Assembly: GCF_047237965.1 (NCBI RefSeq)
Contig: NZ_JBDFLX010000001.1
Coordinates: 1,984,001-2,048,000, forward strand
From: Noviherbaspirillum_A sp047237965
Lineage (GTDB): Bacteria > Pseudomonadota > Gammaproteobacteria > Burkholderiales > Burkholderiaceae_D
Reading direction: 5' to 3'
DNA: 64,000 nucleotides
Part shown: one piece after another, positions 34,791-44,451 of the stretch
How the letters are laid out: each line of letters starts with the position of its first letter
Numbering within the stretch: position 1 is the first letter of the stretch
Made by a program: the position numbers and the translations under genes
Notes under the pieces: model-generated
Told to the model about the DNA's origin: nothing
The model's input: the letters and a program-made list of their open reading frames with translations, nothing else
Database searches by the model: none

Positions 34791-36103
34791 GCAACACCAT
34801 CCAGGCATACCGCGGCAGCGTGCTGCATTTCAACGACGACCCGGCCTTCGCCGGCGACAGTTATCACTGGCATGAAGACGGGCTGCTGGTCGTCGATGGC
34901 GAGCGCGTGCTCGCCGCCGGCGACTACGACGCGCTGGCCGCCACCCTGCCGGCCGATGCGAAGCTGCACGACCTGCGCGGCAAGCTGATCCTGCCGGGCT
35001 TCATCGACACCCATATCCATTACCCGCAGAGCGACATGATCGCCTCGCCCGCACCCGGCCTCTTGCCCTGGCTGGAAACCTATACCTTCCCCACCGAGCG
35101 CAAGTTCCAGGACCCGGAACACGCCGGCGACGTCGCCCGCTTCTTCCTCGATGAACTGGCGCGCAGCGGCACCACCACCGCCATGGTCTACTGCACCGTG
35201 CACCCCGAATCGGTGGATGCCTTCTTCACCGAGAGCAGCGCGCGCAACCTGCGCATGATCGCCGGCAAGGTGATGATGGACCGCAACGCGCCCGACTTCC
35301 TGTGCGACACCGCCGAGAGCGGCGCCCGCGACAGCGAGGCACTGATCAGGCGCTGGCACAAGCAGGGTCGGCAGCTGTATGCGCTCACGCCGCGCTTTGC
35401 GCCCACCTCCACCGAAGCCCAGCTCGAACTGACCGGCGACCTGGCGCGCGCCTATCCCGACACCTACATCCAGAGCCACGTTGCCGAGAACACCGACGAG
35501 ATCGCCTGGGTGAAGACGCTGTACCCGCAGGCGCGCAGCTATCTGGACGTGTACGACCGCTACGGCCTGCTGCGCGAACGCGCCATGTACGGCCACTGCA
35601 TCTACCTCGACGACGCCGACCGCGCCCGCATGGCCGACACCGGCGCCGCGGCGGCGCTCTGCCCGACCTCCAACCTGTTCCTCGGCAGCGGCCTGTTCGA
35701 CTTTCCCGCCGCCGACGCCGCGCGCATGCGGCTGTCGCTGGCCACCGATGTGGGCGGCGGCACCTCGTTCTCGATGCTGCGCACCATGAACGAGATCTAC
35801 AAGGTCGCCCGCATGGGCGGCACCTATCTGCCGGCGCTGCGCATGTTCTACCTCGCCACCCTGGGCGGCGCGCGCAGCCTGCGCCTGGAAGACACGATAG
35901 GCAGCTTTGCGCCCGGCAATGAAGCCGACTTTGTTGTATTGGACCCACAGTGCACGCCGCTGCTGGCACGCCGCACCGATCGCTGCGAATCGCTGGAGGA
36001 ATTGCTTTTCGCTCTCGCGCTGCTGGGCGACGACCGCGCCGTCGCAGCCACCTATTCCGCCGGCCGGCTGCTGGCGTCCTCCTCTGGAACAGCGGCTCAT
36101 TGA
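34787..36103 (+). CDS. guaD: Guanine deaminase
   Basis: A 438-aa amidohydrolase converting guanine to xanthine, thus feeding xanthine dehydrogenase. The metal and active-site motifs are PGFIDTHIHYPQSDM, QSHVAENTDEIAWV, MYGHCIYLDD and LATDVGGGTSFSM, a characteristic guanine deaminase set. Start ATG 34787 overlaps the xdhC stop, making a four-gene coupled operon xdhABC-guaD. Confidence 0.95.
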   Translation: MSNTIQAYRGSVLHFNDDPAFAGDSYHWHEDGLLVVDGERVLAAGDYDALAATLPADAKLHDLRGKLILPGFIDTHIHYPQSDMIASPAPGLLPWLETYTFPTERKFQDPEHAGDVARFFLDELARSGTTTAMVYCTVHPESVDAFFTESSARNLRMIAGKVMMDRNAPDFLCDTAESGARDSEALIRRWHKQGRQLYALTPRFAPTSTEAQLELTGDLARAYPDTYIQSHVAENTDEIAWVKTLYPQARSYLDVYDRYGLLRERAMYGHCIYLDDADRARMADTGAAAALCPTSNLFLGSGLFDFPAADAARMRLSLATDVGGGTSFSMLRTMNEIYKVARMGGTYLPALRMFYLATLGGARSLRLEDTIGSFAPGNEADFVVLDPQCTPLLARRTDRCESLEELLFALALLGDDRAVAATYSAGRLLASSSGTAAH

Positions 36104-36110
36104 CGACACT

Positions 36111-36139
36111 GTCGGGTTGTTGTTCGACAACAACCCGAC
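36111..36139 (+). other. Perfect 13-bp hairpin after guaD
   Basis: Stem GTCGGGTTGTTGT/ACAACAACCCGAC with loop TCG, eight bases past the guaD stop. There is no T run, so it may protect the mRNA 3' end or act as part of a factor-dependent terminator. Confidence 0.6.
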
Positions 36140-36293
36140 CATCAAGCTGACGACGCATGGTTTCGTCTCGTTTGCACCACAAGACGGCATGTCGCGCCTG
36201 ATCGCGGTGCAGACAGTGGCAAAAATCCATGACTGATATCCGTGGCTATGAAAAAATACCCGTAATCAACATATGGCACCAGTTTTGCTTAGA

Positions 36294-36342
36294 GAGCACG
36301 TGTTCGATTTTTTATCGTTCCGTGCTCCAAACGGAATTTTTT
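36294..36342 (+). promoter_or_regulatory. Mutually exclusive hairpins in the porin leader (attenuator-like)
   Basis: GAGCACG (36294-36300) can pair with CGTGCTC (36321-36327), with CGAT/ATCG pairing inside. TTCCGT (36318-36323) can instead pair with ACGGAA (36331-36336), directly followed by six T residues (36337-36342). The two stems share 36321-36323, and the first also uses the terminator loop. The porin ATG is 28 bp further on. It could be only a terminator for the upstream operon. Confidence 0.4.
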
Positions 36343-36370
36343 AACCACTCGTAAGAAACCCGGAGAAGTC

Positions 36371-37483
36371 ATGCAATCCAAATCCCCTCTCGTCAAGCTG
36401 ATGCTGTCCACCGCCATTGCTGCGGCCTTTGCCAGCCCTGCCATGGCGCAAACCAGCGTCAACGTCGAAGGCATCGCTGACATGTATGTCGGCTCGATGA
36501 AGAACAGCGGCGATACCGGCCGCGTTACCAGAATGGGCAGCGGCGGCATGTCGACTTCCTACCTGGGCTTCAAGGGTGTGGAAGACCTGGGTGGCGGCCT
36601 GAAGGCGTCCTTCACGCTGGGCGCGTTCTTCCAGCTCGACAGCGGCACGCAAGGCCGCTTCGGTGGTGACACCCTGTTCTCCCGCGACGCCAACGTCGCG
36701 CTGTCCGGCAACTTCGGCGCCCTGACCCTGGGCCGCATGATCTCCCCGGCAACCCTGCCGGCCTTCCTGTTCAACCCGATCGGCGACTCCTTCACCTTCT
36801 CGCCGCTGATCCTGCACAAGGCCGTCCCGACCACCGGCTGGGCCAGCACCTTCGCCGGCGACACCGGCTGGAGCAATGCGATCCGCTACACCACTCCGTC
36901 CTTCGGCGGGCTGACCGCCAACCTGTACTACCAGCCGGGCGAAGTCGCCGCTGCCGCAAGCAAGAAGAACTTCGGCGGCAACGTGCTGTACTTCAGCGGC
37001 CCGCTGTCCCTGACCGCGGCCTACCATGACGTGCAGGTCAACAACCCGACCGACGCCCTGGGCGTGACCAGCAACGTCAACCGCCTCTCGCTGACCGGCG
37101 CCTCGGTGCCCTTCAGCGCCACCGCGCCGATCAACGCGACCGAGCAGAAGCTGTGGCTGGTTGGCGGCGCCTACGACTTCGGCGTGGCCAAGCTGTTCGC
37201 CACCTACGACCAGGCCAAGCACGACGTGGCGGACCTGCGCGACAAGACCGGCACCCTGGGCCTGTCGATCCCGGCCGGCGGCGCCGGCAAGATCCTGGCA
37301 GCCGTTGCCCAGACCCGTCGCACCAGCGACCTGTTCTCCGAGCTGCGCCGCACCACCTATACCATCGGCTACGACTACAACCTGTCCAAGCGCACCGACC
37401 TGTACACCTACCTGATGAACGACAAGGTCACCAGCTACGACAACGCGCAGAGCTTCGCCGTCGGCGTGCGTCACCGCTTCTGA
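36371..37483 (+). CDS. General porin (Neisseria/Burkholderia type)
   Basis: A 370-aa outer-membrane trimeric porin. A clean signal peptide (KLMLSTAIAAAFASPAMAQ) is followed by SVNVEGIADMYVG, a typical porin first strand. Then comes SSYLGFKGVEDLGGGLKA-like text (STSYLGFKGVEDLGGGLKA) and a C-terminal strand VGVRHRF ending in Phe, the BAM signal. ATG 36371 follows GGAGAA. Its place in the purine cluster suggests, but does not prove, a role in purine uptake. An intrinsic terminator follows. Confidence 0.93.
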   Translation: MQSKSPLVKLMLSTAIAAAFASPAMAQTSVNVEGIADMYVGSMKNSGDTGRVTRMGSGGMSTSYLGFKGVEDLGGGLKASFTLGAFFQLDSGTQGRFGGDTLFSRDANVALSGNFGALTLGRMISPATLPAFLFNPIGDSFTFSPLILHKAVPTTGWASTFAGDTGWSNAIRYTTPSFGGLTANLYYQPGEVAAAASKKNFGGNVLYFSGPLSLTAAYHDVQVNNPTDALGVTSNVNRLSLTGASVPFSATAPINATEQKLWLVGGAYDFGVAKLFATYDQAKHDVADLRDKTGTLGLSIPAGGAGKILAAVAQTRRTSDLFSELRRTTYTIGYDYNLSKRTDLYTYLMNDKVTSYDNAQSFAVGVRHRF

Positions 37484-37532
37484 TCCATCCCTGTCGCCGG
37501 CATGGCGTCCATGCCGGCCCGCAAGGCATGCA

Positions 37533-37557
37533 AGCCCCGCTTTCAGCGGGGCTTTTT
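37533..37557 (+). terminator. Intrinsic terminator of the porin gene
   Basis: Perfect 8-bp stem AGCCCCGC/GCGGGGCT with loop TTTCA and a T-rich tail (TTTTGTTTT). Confidence 0.85.
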
Positions 37558-37648
37558 GTTTTGATCAACCGCCTGGAAAGAACACGGGGACTTGCGGTAA
37601 GAGCCGGGCCATCATGCGCGGCCCTGCAATGTCCGGTAATGCGTGAAC

Positions 37649-38062
37649 TCAGTTCACCACGACATCGATGCCGCATTTGCTCTTGAGCAGATAGCCGGCG
37701 GTGCGCAGCAGCGGATCGCCGGCCTTGATCGCGGCGGACGGATTGGCGATCGCTTTCCAGTCCTTGAAGCCTTTCACGCCGGGCGCGATGCCCAGGTCCT
37801 TCATGGCCAGCGCATGCCAGCCGTAACGGTCCACTTCGCCGATGAATTCCGGCGCCTGCCCGCGCTCGGCCATCAGTTCGCGGGCACGCAGTTCTATCCT
37901 CTCCCGTTCATCGGGCGACGACTTGGAGAAGACGTGCTTGGCCAGCAGCACATTGAGCGCGGCGTCGGCGCGCTTGCCGGAAGCGAGATTACGTCGCAGC
38001 AGAAAGACGAAAACGAGGAGTGTGGCGACGAGCGCGAGGATTTCCATGAGGTGACTTGCCAT
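37649..38062 (-). CDS. Small single-span membrane protein, function unknown
   Basis: A 137-aa protein with one N-terminal membrane span (LMEILALVATLLVFVFLLRR), then a charged helix (SSPDERERIELRARELMAERG) and a soluble C-terminus ending KSKCGIDVVVN. I do not recognise a family. Two starts are possible, ATG 38062 (MASHL) or ATG 38047 (MEIL); neither has a strong ribosome-binding site. Codon use fits the genome, so it is probably real. It is convergent with the porin gene and divergent from the ankyrin gene. Confidence 0.65.
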   Translation of the reverse strand: MASHLMEILALVATLLVFVFLLRRNLASGKRADAALNVLLAKHVFSKSSPDERERIELRARELMAERGQAPEFIGEVDRYGWHALAMKDLGIAPGVKGFKDWKAIANPSAAIKAGDPLLRTAGYLLKSKCGIDVVVN

Positions 38063-38288
38063 TGAACGGCGTTGATCGGGGTTGGCAAGTTTAGCAAAGA
38101 AAAAGGTCCGTCCACCTTGCCCAGCCGTACGCCGCGCCAGCGAAAAATGCGGAGTTGCCAGGACGCGCGGAAGAAATGATGAGCTGAACTTCAATTGCCC
38201 CAAAGCCACAAACCGGCCTTCTTTTTCGAATGGCCTGACAGGCTCTGCATACAACTGGTTTTATTTGCAATCTCAAAGGAGCGTGGAT

Positions 38289-41200
38289 ATGGATGGCACA
38301 AGTGGCAGTCCCGGCGGACATAGTAGTGACGGAGTCAACTTTTGGCGGCACACATCGGAAATGCCGGAAAACAGGAATAGCCCACGCGCCAATCACAACC
38401 GGCGCAACACCGATGGAGGCAGCACATCGGATCGCGTGACTGCGCTCGACGTCGACTCCCGAACGGCGGAATCCGAATCGTCCGCAGACGACGATATGGA
38501 TTCGGCCAGCAGGCCGGATGCGCAAGGATCGCGGCCCGGCTTGCCCAAAATGCACAGCCGTCCCTTGTCACCCTCAATAGCCATCGCCAGCATAAACGCC
38601 GAAAGACTAAGCGCCAGACACATCGCTCCCGTATCACCGCCCCGATCGGTCTCGCCCACCTCGCCAGCAACCGGATCACAGGCGTCTGCTTCTTCCCTCC
38701 TTTCGCGACAGCGGTCGGCAAAGGCCTGGAGCCAACTGATCATCGCAGCCAGAAGTAATAACGTGGCGCAGATCGATTTCCTGCTGAAACACGGCAGCAA
38801 CAAGTCCGACAACGATACGGGGGATCGAAAACCGGCTGACGTCAACGAAGCCGACCACAAGGGCTACACCGCTGCGCACCATGCCGCTTGCAAGGGAAGC
38901 AACCGCGCGTTGCTCACCTTGCTGCAGCAAGGCGCGCAAACCGATATGCTGTCCGCCGATGGCGCCACGGCGACGATGCTGGCGGCGAAAAAGGGACGCT
39001 GCATCGCCGTCGAAATTTTACTGACCTATGACAATGTCCCGGCCACGTCCGACAGCCAATCCAGCCTGTCGGCTTCATCGGCAAAACACAATCTGCATCG
39101 CTACGAAGAGGCAGCAAGACAGTGGCGGGATCTGGAAGAAGCTGAGCGCCAGGAAAACCTGTCCAAGGCAGTCTACGCGGGAAAGTTCGACACAGCCGCC
39201 CGCATGATCGCTGCGGGCGGTATGGACCCTGATTTTGCCGATCAGCCCGGCTTACCCCTGCTGAGCCATGCCGCCAGGCGCGGCAGCATCGACATAGTTC
39301 GACTGCTGTTGTGCGTCGGCGCCAAGGTCAATGGGATCGATGATGGCGAAACGAGTCCATTGATGCATGCCGTCATGGCGCAACAAGTCGCTGTTATCGC
39401 TGTGCTGCTTCAGGCAGGCGCATCGATCGACCAGCAAAGAGAAGACGGAGAATCGGCGCTAACGCTGGCCGTGCGGGCCGATTCGACCGAGGTCGTGCAT
39501 GCGCTCGTGGATGGGGAAAAGGGTTTTCCGCGCAATGGCAAGGCCAGAAAAACGCTGATAGCGCTAGCCATCAAGTTCGGCAGCCGCAATATCGCCCAAG
39601 AGCAACTGCCTCTGGGCGGTGATCTGCCCAATAGTGACGGCACGCTCTCGCTCGCTGTCTGCGCAAAAAACGGCGACCTGATCGGCTTGCAGTTCCTGCT
39701 GTCTGCCGGTGCCAACCTGGATCATCGATCCTATGACGGCCATACCGCCTTCACCCTGGCGGCCGCCAATGGTCATGTCGGGGTGGTACATGCTTTGCTG
39801 GTCCATCGCAGGCAGGCGGCGGTAGCAGATGCAGACAATTCCATACGCGCCCTGTTGAAACAAACCGATCACCACGGTCGAACCGCGTTGATGCTGGCTG
39901 CGTTGAACGGCCACACGGCCATGGTCGACATTCTTTTGAGGCAAGGAAGCGACTTGCACGCCCGCGACATCAATGGCATGAATGCACTTTTATGGGCCGT
40001 CGCCAAGGCCGACGGGGCAATGGTGAATTTGCTTTCCAACCATCGCGCCACGCACCGGTTTTTTGATCATGCAGGCAATTCCGGCATCATGATCGCAGCG
40101 CGATACGGCAACCTCGATACGCTCAAAGTGTTGCTCCTACCGATCTACGCTAACGATCTCTATAACATCAATACGCCCAACAAGGAAAAGGACACTGCAC
40201 TCACAATTGCCGCTGCCAACGGCAACGAACCGATTGTCAAGGAATTGCTGCATGCAAAAGCAAAGGTCTTGCATGTCAACGCGATCGGGCGCAGCGCCAA
40301 GCTGGAAGCGGCGGCGCATGGACATACGGCAATCGTCGAACTGTTGGAAGCGGCGGAACAAAAGGCACTCAGCGCATCCCAATCCATGACAGGAATACTG
40401 GCGCCGCTTGCCAACATACCGCTACTCGGCCCCCTGTTGCTGCAGGCCTCATCCGTCAAGATCCCGGAAGTCGACCGTCAAGGCAATTCCTCCCTGGCCC
40501 TGGCAGCGCGCTACGGCCATGAGGCCATGGTGAGCCACCTCATCAATCCGACCGACCACGCTTTGGACTTATCAATGACAACAATCCGGCAGCAGGACGG
40601 GTTCAGGCTATTGCAGGACCCCGACTGCAACAGAATGCGCGATGACCTGCTAGCAAGATGGGACGTGCCGGCAATTGCCAGCCCGGTCGATATTGACCGG
40701 CAGAACAATAAAGGCTTGACGCCCCTGTACCTGGCCATCGCCAACGGCCACGAGCAAACCGCCAGAATCCTGGTGCAGCACGGTGCGCTGGTTAATCATG
40801 CCAGTCCCGACGGGATAACGCCGCTCTGGCTTGCCGCCACCATGCCGAAATACCGGCCTGGCACCTTGCAGAATGAAAACTCCGCTTTCACGCGAGAACA
40901 GGGCGACGCAATAATCCAGATGCTGCTTGACGCCAGTACCGATATCGACGGCCTATCCAGGAATGGGCAAACGCCCTTGCATGCCGCCGCAACATCCGGT
41001 CGGCTGACAGCAGTCGAGCTCTTGGTCAGTAACAAGGCCAATTTGAACATGCAAGATGGGCGTGGCATCTCCGCTTTAGGTCATGCCGCAAAAAACGGAC
41101 ACATACCTGTCGTTGAATACTTGCTAAGTCAGGGCGCTAGCCCGCATGTCGCTGCAGGTGTGCATTCGCCACTCATCCTGGCGGCGGGCAACGGACACGA

Positions 41201-41450
41201 CGATATTGTCATGCTGCTCGCGCAAAACGGTGCGAATGTACATCATCTCGGCTTCAATGGCCGTACCGCGCTGATCGTGGCAGCTTTCCATGGAATGATA
41301 TCGACGGTCGCACTGATGCTAAAGCTGGGCGCAAACCTGCATTACGCCTGCCGGGATGGTTTTACCGCACTCGACCATGCCACCCATGCAGGCCACGCCG
41401 ACATCATCGCGCTGCTGCGGGCCGGCCATCCCGCGCCGCGCGACAAATAG
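38289..41450 (+). CDS. Large ankyrin-repeat protein (about 20 repeats), candidate effector
   Basis: A 1053-aa protein. Start ATG 38289 is fixed by AAAGGAG seven bases upstream. Residues 1-140 are Ser/Pro/Asp-rich and probably disordered (ASRPDAQGSRPGLPKM, SPPRSVSPTSPATG), with no signal peptide. From about residue 185 to the end run roughly 20 ankyrin units, for example HGRTALMLAALNGHTAMVDILLRQG, NGQTPLHAAATSGRLTAVELL and HSPLILAAGNGHDDIVMLLAQNGANV. A looser stretch around residues 700-770 breaks the array. Such proteins mediate binding; a disordered N-terminus before ankyrins is common in secreted effectors. No secretion genes are in the window, so that role is inference. Codon use is less GC-biased than neighbours. 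Confidence 0.88.
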   Translation: MDGTSGSPGGHSSDGVNFWRHTSEMPENRNSPRANHNRRNTDGGSTSDRVTALDVDSRTAESESSADDDMDSASRPDAQGSRPGLPKMHSRPLSPSIAIASINAERLSARHIAPVSPPRSVSPTSPATGSQASASSLLSRQRSAKAWSQLIIAARSNNVAQIDFLLKHGSNKSDNDTGDRKPADVNEADHKGYTAAHHAACKGSNRALLTLLQQGAQTDMLSADGATATMLAAKKGRCIAVEILLTYDNVPATSDSQSSLSASSAKHNLHRYEEAARQWRDLEEAERQENLSKAVYAGKFDTAARMIAAGGMDPDFADQPGLPLLSHAARRGSIDIVRLLLCVGAKVNGIDDGETSPLMHAVMAQQVAVIAVLLQAGASIDQQREDGESALTLAVRADSTEVVHALVDGEKGFPRNGKARKTLIALAIKFGSRNIAQEQLPLGGDLPNSDGTLSLAVCAKNGDLIGLQFLLSAGANLDHRSYDGHTAFTLAAANGHVGVVHALLVHRRQAAVADADNSIRALLKQTDHHGRTALMLAALNGHTAMVDILLRQGSDLHARDINGMNALLWAVAKADGAMVNLLSNHRATHRFFDHAGNSGIMIAARYGNLDTLKVLLLPIYANDLYNINTPNKEKDTALTIAAANGNEPIVKELLHAKAKVLHVNAIGRSAKLEAAAHGHTAIVELLEAAEQKALSASQSMTGILAPLANIPLLGPLLLQASSVKIPEVDRQGNSSLALAARYGHEAMVSHLINPTDHALDLSMTTIRQQDGFRLLQDPDCNRMRDDLLARWDVPAIASPVDIDRQNNKGLTPLYLAIANGHEQTARILVQHGALVNHASPDGITPLWLAATMPKYRPGTLQNENSAFTREQGDAIIQMLLDASTDIDGLSRNGQTPLHAAATSGRLTAVELLVSNKANLNMQDGRGISALGHAAKNGHIPVVEYLLSQGASPHVAAGVHSPLILAAGNGHDDIVMLLAQNGANVHHLGFNGRTALIVAAFHGMISTVALMLKLGANLHYACRDGFTALDHATHAGHADIIALLRAGHPAPRDK

Positions 41451-41580
41451 GCAACTCTTCGCTGGCGAGCTTGCGCAGCCCGCTGGCTCTACTGTTCACC
41501 CTCCGCCAGCCCGTGCTGGCGCCGCCCCCGCCGCTTCCGGTATAGTCCGGTGCAATGCGTCAACAGCCAGCCCGTCTTCC

Positions 41581-42528
41581 ATGTCCCGCCTGCCCGCCCA
41601 TATCGACATCCACCTGATCCGCATTCTTTACCTGCTGCTGTCGGAGAAGAACGTGTCGCGGGTGGCGCTGAAGCTGAACCAGCCGCAGCCGTCGATCTCG
41701 GCCTCGCTGCGCAAGCTGCGCGAACTGACCGGCGACCCGCTGCTGGTGCGCGGCTCGCGCGGGATGGTGCCGACGCAGCATGGCGAAAGCCTGTTGAAGC
41801 CGGCCAAGCGCATTCTCGACGAGACCGAGCGGCTGTTCGTGCAGAAGCTGCCGTTCGAGGCGCGCGAGGAAGCGCGCACCTTCCGCATCGCCGCGCCCGA
41901 TTACCTGGACAGCCAGTTCCTGCCCAACGTGGTGGCGCGGGTGCGGCGCGAGTCGCCCAAGAGCCGGGTGGTGATCTTAAACATCAGCCGCGACATCGAC
42001 CATATCCGGCTGCTGTCGGACGGCGACCTTGATCTCGTGATCGCCAACTGGGACGAGCCGCCCGCCCACCTGCATCTGGCCAAGCTGTTCCAGGACCCGA
42101 TCGCCTGCATCATGCGCGCCGACTGCGCCTATGCCCGCCGCACCGCGCCGGACGCGATGACGGTGGAAGACTACCTGTCGCTGCCGCATGTGGCGCCGTC
42201 GCAGATGATGCCCGGCTATCACGGCGTGATCGAGTCCTTCCTGGAACGCCACAACCTGCGCCGCAACGTGGTGGTGGAGTCGGCATACTTCGGCCAGATG
42301 CCCTACATGCTGCTGCAAAGCGACCTGGTGCTGACCACCGGCAGCCAGTTCCTGCGCTTCTATGAACAGAACCTGCCGCTGAAAACCTACAGCGTGCCGC
42401 TGAAGTTTCCGCCGATGCGCTTTTACCAGCTCTGGCATGACCGGGTGCATCATGCAAGCGAACACAAGTGGCTGCGCGACCTGATCGGCGCGGTTGCCCG
42501 CGAGCTGCAGCCACGCGCTGCTTCCTGA
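41581..42528 (+). CDS. LysR-family transcriptional regulator (purine cluster)
   Basis: A 315-aa regulator with an N-terminal winged helix-turn-helix (IRILYLLLSEKNVSRVALKLNQPQPSISASLRKLRELTGDPLLVRGSRGMVPTQHGE) and a C-terminal effector domain (TFRIAAPDYLDSQFLPNVVARVRRESP). The NQPQPSISASLRKLRE text is the recognition helix. ATG 41581 was chosen from the family N-terminus. It stands 28 bp before the amidohydrolase gene, in the same direction, and is the best candidate to control xdhABC-guaD through the dyad at 29861. Confidence 0.93.
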   Translation: MSRLPAHIDIHLIRILYLLLSEKNVSRVALKLNQPQPSISASLRKLRELTGDPLLVRGSRGMVPTQHGESLLKPAKRILDETERLFVQKLPFEAREEARTFRIAAPDYLDSQFLPNVVARVRRESPKSRVVILNISRDIDHIRLLSDGDLDLVIANWDEPPAHLHLAKLFQDPIACIMRADCAYARRTAPDAMTVEDYLSLPHVAPSQMMPGYHGVIESFLERHNLRRNVVVESAYFGQMPYMLLQSDLVLTTGSQFLRFYEQNLPLKTYSVPLKFPPMRFYQLWHDRVHHASEHKWLRDLIGAVARELQPRAAS

Positions 42529-42556
42529 ACGCCTTCATTCAACACCATCCTGAACC

Positions 42557-43951
42557 ATGCTTCCTTCCCCTGTTTCCTCCGCCGCCGGCAAGACCCTGCT
42601 GGTGCGCAACGCCCGCCTGCTCGTCACCATGGATGCACAGCGCCGCGAGATACCGGATGGCGCGGTCTTCATCCGCGGCCATGTGATCGAGCAGGTCGGC
42701 CCAAGCGCCGAATTGCCAGGCGAGGCCGACGAGATCATTGATGCCAGCGGCCGCCTGGTCATGCCCGGCATGGTCAATACCCATCACCACATGTACCAGA
42801 GCCTGACGCGGGTGGTGCCGGATGCGCAGGACGGCGAGCTGTTCAAATGGCTGGGCGCGCTGTATCCGATATGGGCAGGTCTCACCGGCGAGATGATACG
42901 GGTCTCCACCCAGACCGCGATGGCCGAGCTGATGCTGTCGGGCTGCACCACCAGCAGCGACCATCTCTACATCTACCCGAACGACTGCCGGCTGGACGAC
43001 AGCATCGAAGCGGCGCAGCAGATCGGCATGCGTTTCCATGCCACCCGCGGCGCGATGAGCGTCGGCCAGAGCAAGGGCGGCCTGCCGCCGGACGCGGTGG
43101 TGGAGCAGGAAGACGCGATCCTGAAGGACAGCCAGCGCCTGATCGAGACCTGGCATGACGCCAGCCGCCACGCGATGCTGCGCATTGCGGTGGCGCCCTG
43201 CTCGCCGTTCTCGGTCTCGCGCGACCTGATGAAGGCATCCGCCGAACTGGCCCGCAGCCATGGCGTGGCCATGCATACCCATCTGGCCGAAAACGTGAAT
43301 GACGTCGCCTACAGCTTGGAGAAATTCGGCATGACGCCGGCGCAATACGCCGAGGACTGCGGCTGGGTCGGCCACGATGTCTGGCACGCCCACTGCGTGC
43401 AGCTGGACCAGCCCGGCATCGAGCTGTTTGCCCGCACCCATACCGGCGTGGCGCACTGCCCGTGCTCGAACATGCGGCTGGCCTCCGGCATCGCGCCGGT
43501 GCGGCGCATGCTGGACCATGGCGTGTCGGTCGGCCTGGGCGTGGACGGCAGCGCCTCCAACGACGGCGCGCACATGCTGGGCGAGGCGCGCCAGGCGATG
43601 CTGCTGCAGCGGGTGGGATTCGGCCCGGACGCAATGACGGCGCGCCAGGCGCTGGAACTGGCCACGCTGGGTGGCGCGAAGGTGCTGGGTCGGGACGACA
43701 TTGGCGCGCTGGCGCCGGGCATGTCGGCTGACCTGGTGATGTTCAGGCTGGATCAGCTGGCCTATGCCGGCGCGCTGCACGACCCGGTGGCTGCGCTGGT
43801 GTTCTGCACGCCATCGAGTGTGGATTGCAGCATCATCCACGGCCGCGTAGTGGTGAAGGAAGGCCAGCTTGCTACGCTGGACCTGGGGCCGCTGGTGGAG
43901 CGGCATAACGGGCTGGCGCGGGAATTGATGGAAGCGGCGCGGCACAGTTAA
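42557..43951 (+). CDS. 8-oxoguanine deaminase-like amidohydrolase
   Basis: A 464-aa zinc amidohydrolase of the AtzA/TrzN/8-oxoguanine deaminase branch. Motifs: MPGMVNTHHHMYQSLTRVVPDAQDGELFKWL near residue 75, MHTHLAEN, WHAHCVQLD, CPCSNMRLASGIAPVRRML and GVDGSASNDGAHML. The combination NTHHHMYQSLTR with ELFKWLGALYPIW is what I associate with 8-oxoguanine deaminase, which converts 8-oxoguanine to urate. The purine setting fits; other guanine-like substrates remain possible. It is convergent with the efflux operon across a structured repeat region. Confidence 0.85.
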   Translation: MLPSPVSSAAGKTLLVRNARLLVTMDAQRREIPDGAVFIRGHVIEQVGPSAELPGEADEIIDASGRLVMPGMVNTHHHMYQSLTRVVPDAQDGELFKWLGALYPIWAGLTGEMIRVSTQTAMAELMLSGCTTSSDHLYIYPNDCRLDDSIEAAQQIGMRFHATRGAMSVGQSKGGLPPDAVVEQEDAILKDSQRLIETWHDASRHAMLRIAVAPCSPFSVSRDLMKASAELARSHGVAMHTHLAENVNDVAYSLEKFGMTPAQYAEDCGWVGHDVWHAHCVQLDQPGIELFARTHTGVAHCPCSNMRLASGIAPVRRMLDHGVSVGLGVDGSASNDGAHMLGEARQAMLLQRVGFGPDAMTARQALELATLGGAKVLGRDDIGALAPGMSADLVMFRLDQLAYAGALHDPVAALVFCTPSSVDCSIIHGRVVVKEGQLATLDLGPLVERHNGLARELMEAARHS

Positions 43952-44008
43952 GGGGGAGGGTGCAGTAGCTTCTGAAGTTGCCGTTGCCGTTGCTTTTGCT
44001 TTTGCAGT

Positions 44009-44235
44009 GGCCGTTGCCGTTGCAGTTGCTTTTAAATCCCGTTGAGCGCGCCGTGTCAGCGGTGCCCGGAGCGGGAAAAGGTGCGGCGTCTGTCTGAGTC
44101 AAGCGCAGCTTGGCGAGTTTAGCCGCGCCCCGCTCCGGGTACCGCTGGCACGGGAACCCCGCGCAGCGGGGCGCGATCACCGGGTCGCCTTTTTTTGGTC
44201 ACTTTTTTTGGCGAAGCAAAAAAAGTGACCCGGCC
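44009..44235 (+). repeat. Structured repeat element, copy 1 (sense of the amidohydrolase transcript)
   Basis: After a GCCGTT-rich lead, a 25-bp stem (44051-44075 with 44129-44153) encloses a 53-nt loop (44076-44128). Then come a CCCCGC/GCGGGG hairpin (44157-44171), a conserved spacer with GATCACCGGGTCGCC, and a perfect 14-bp hairpin (44197-44210 with 44217-44230) with loop GCGAAG. The two non-Watson-Crick pairs of the long stem are G-U wobbles on the plus strand. Copy 2 has an identical 53-nt loop. Confidence 0.8.
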
Positions 44236-44451
44236 GCCGGGACGGACTCCCGGCTTGTCTCCACGGCAGTGCAGCCGCCTTGCGTCACCCGGCAACGCCC
44301 GGGCAGCACTGTCGGTGTTGATGTTGACGTTCGTATTGAAACTTCAAACTTCAACTTCAAAAGCAACTGCTGCTTCGCAGTGACGTCTTTACGCCGGGTG
44401 AAGCAACACGACCTCACTGTCGTCATGACCAGGCCGGGAGTTCGCCCCGGC

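Noticed and set aside
43975..44034. GCCGTT-type direct repeats considered as a CRISPR array or tandem-repeat locus
   Set aside because: Units are short, imperfect and without spacers; they look like low-complexity flanks of the inverted element.
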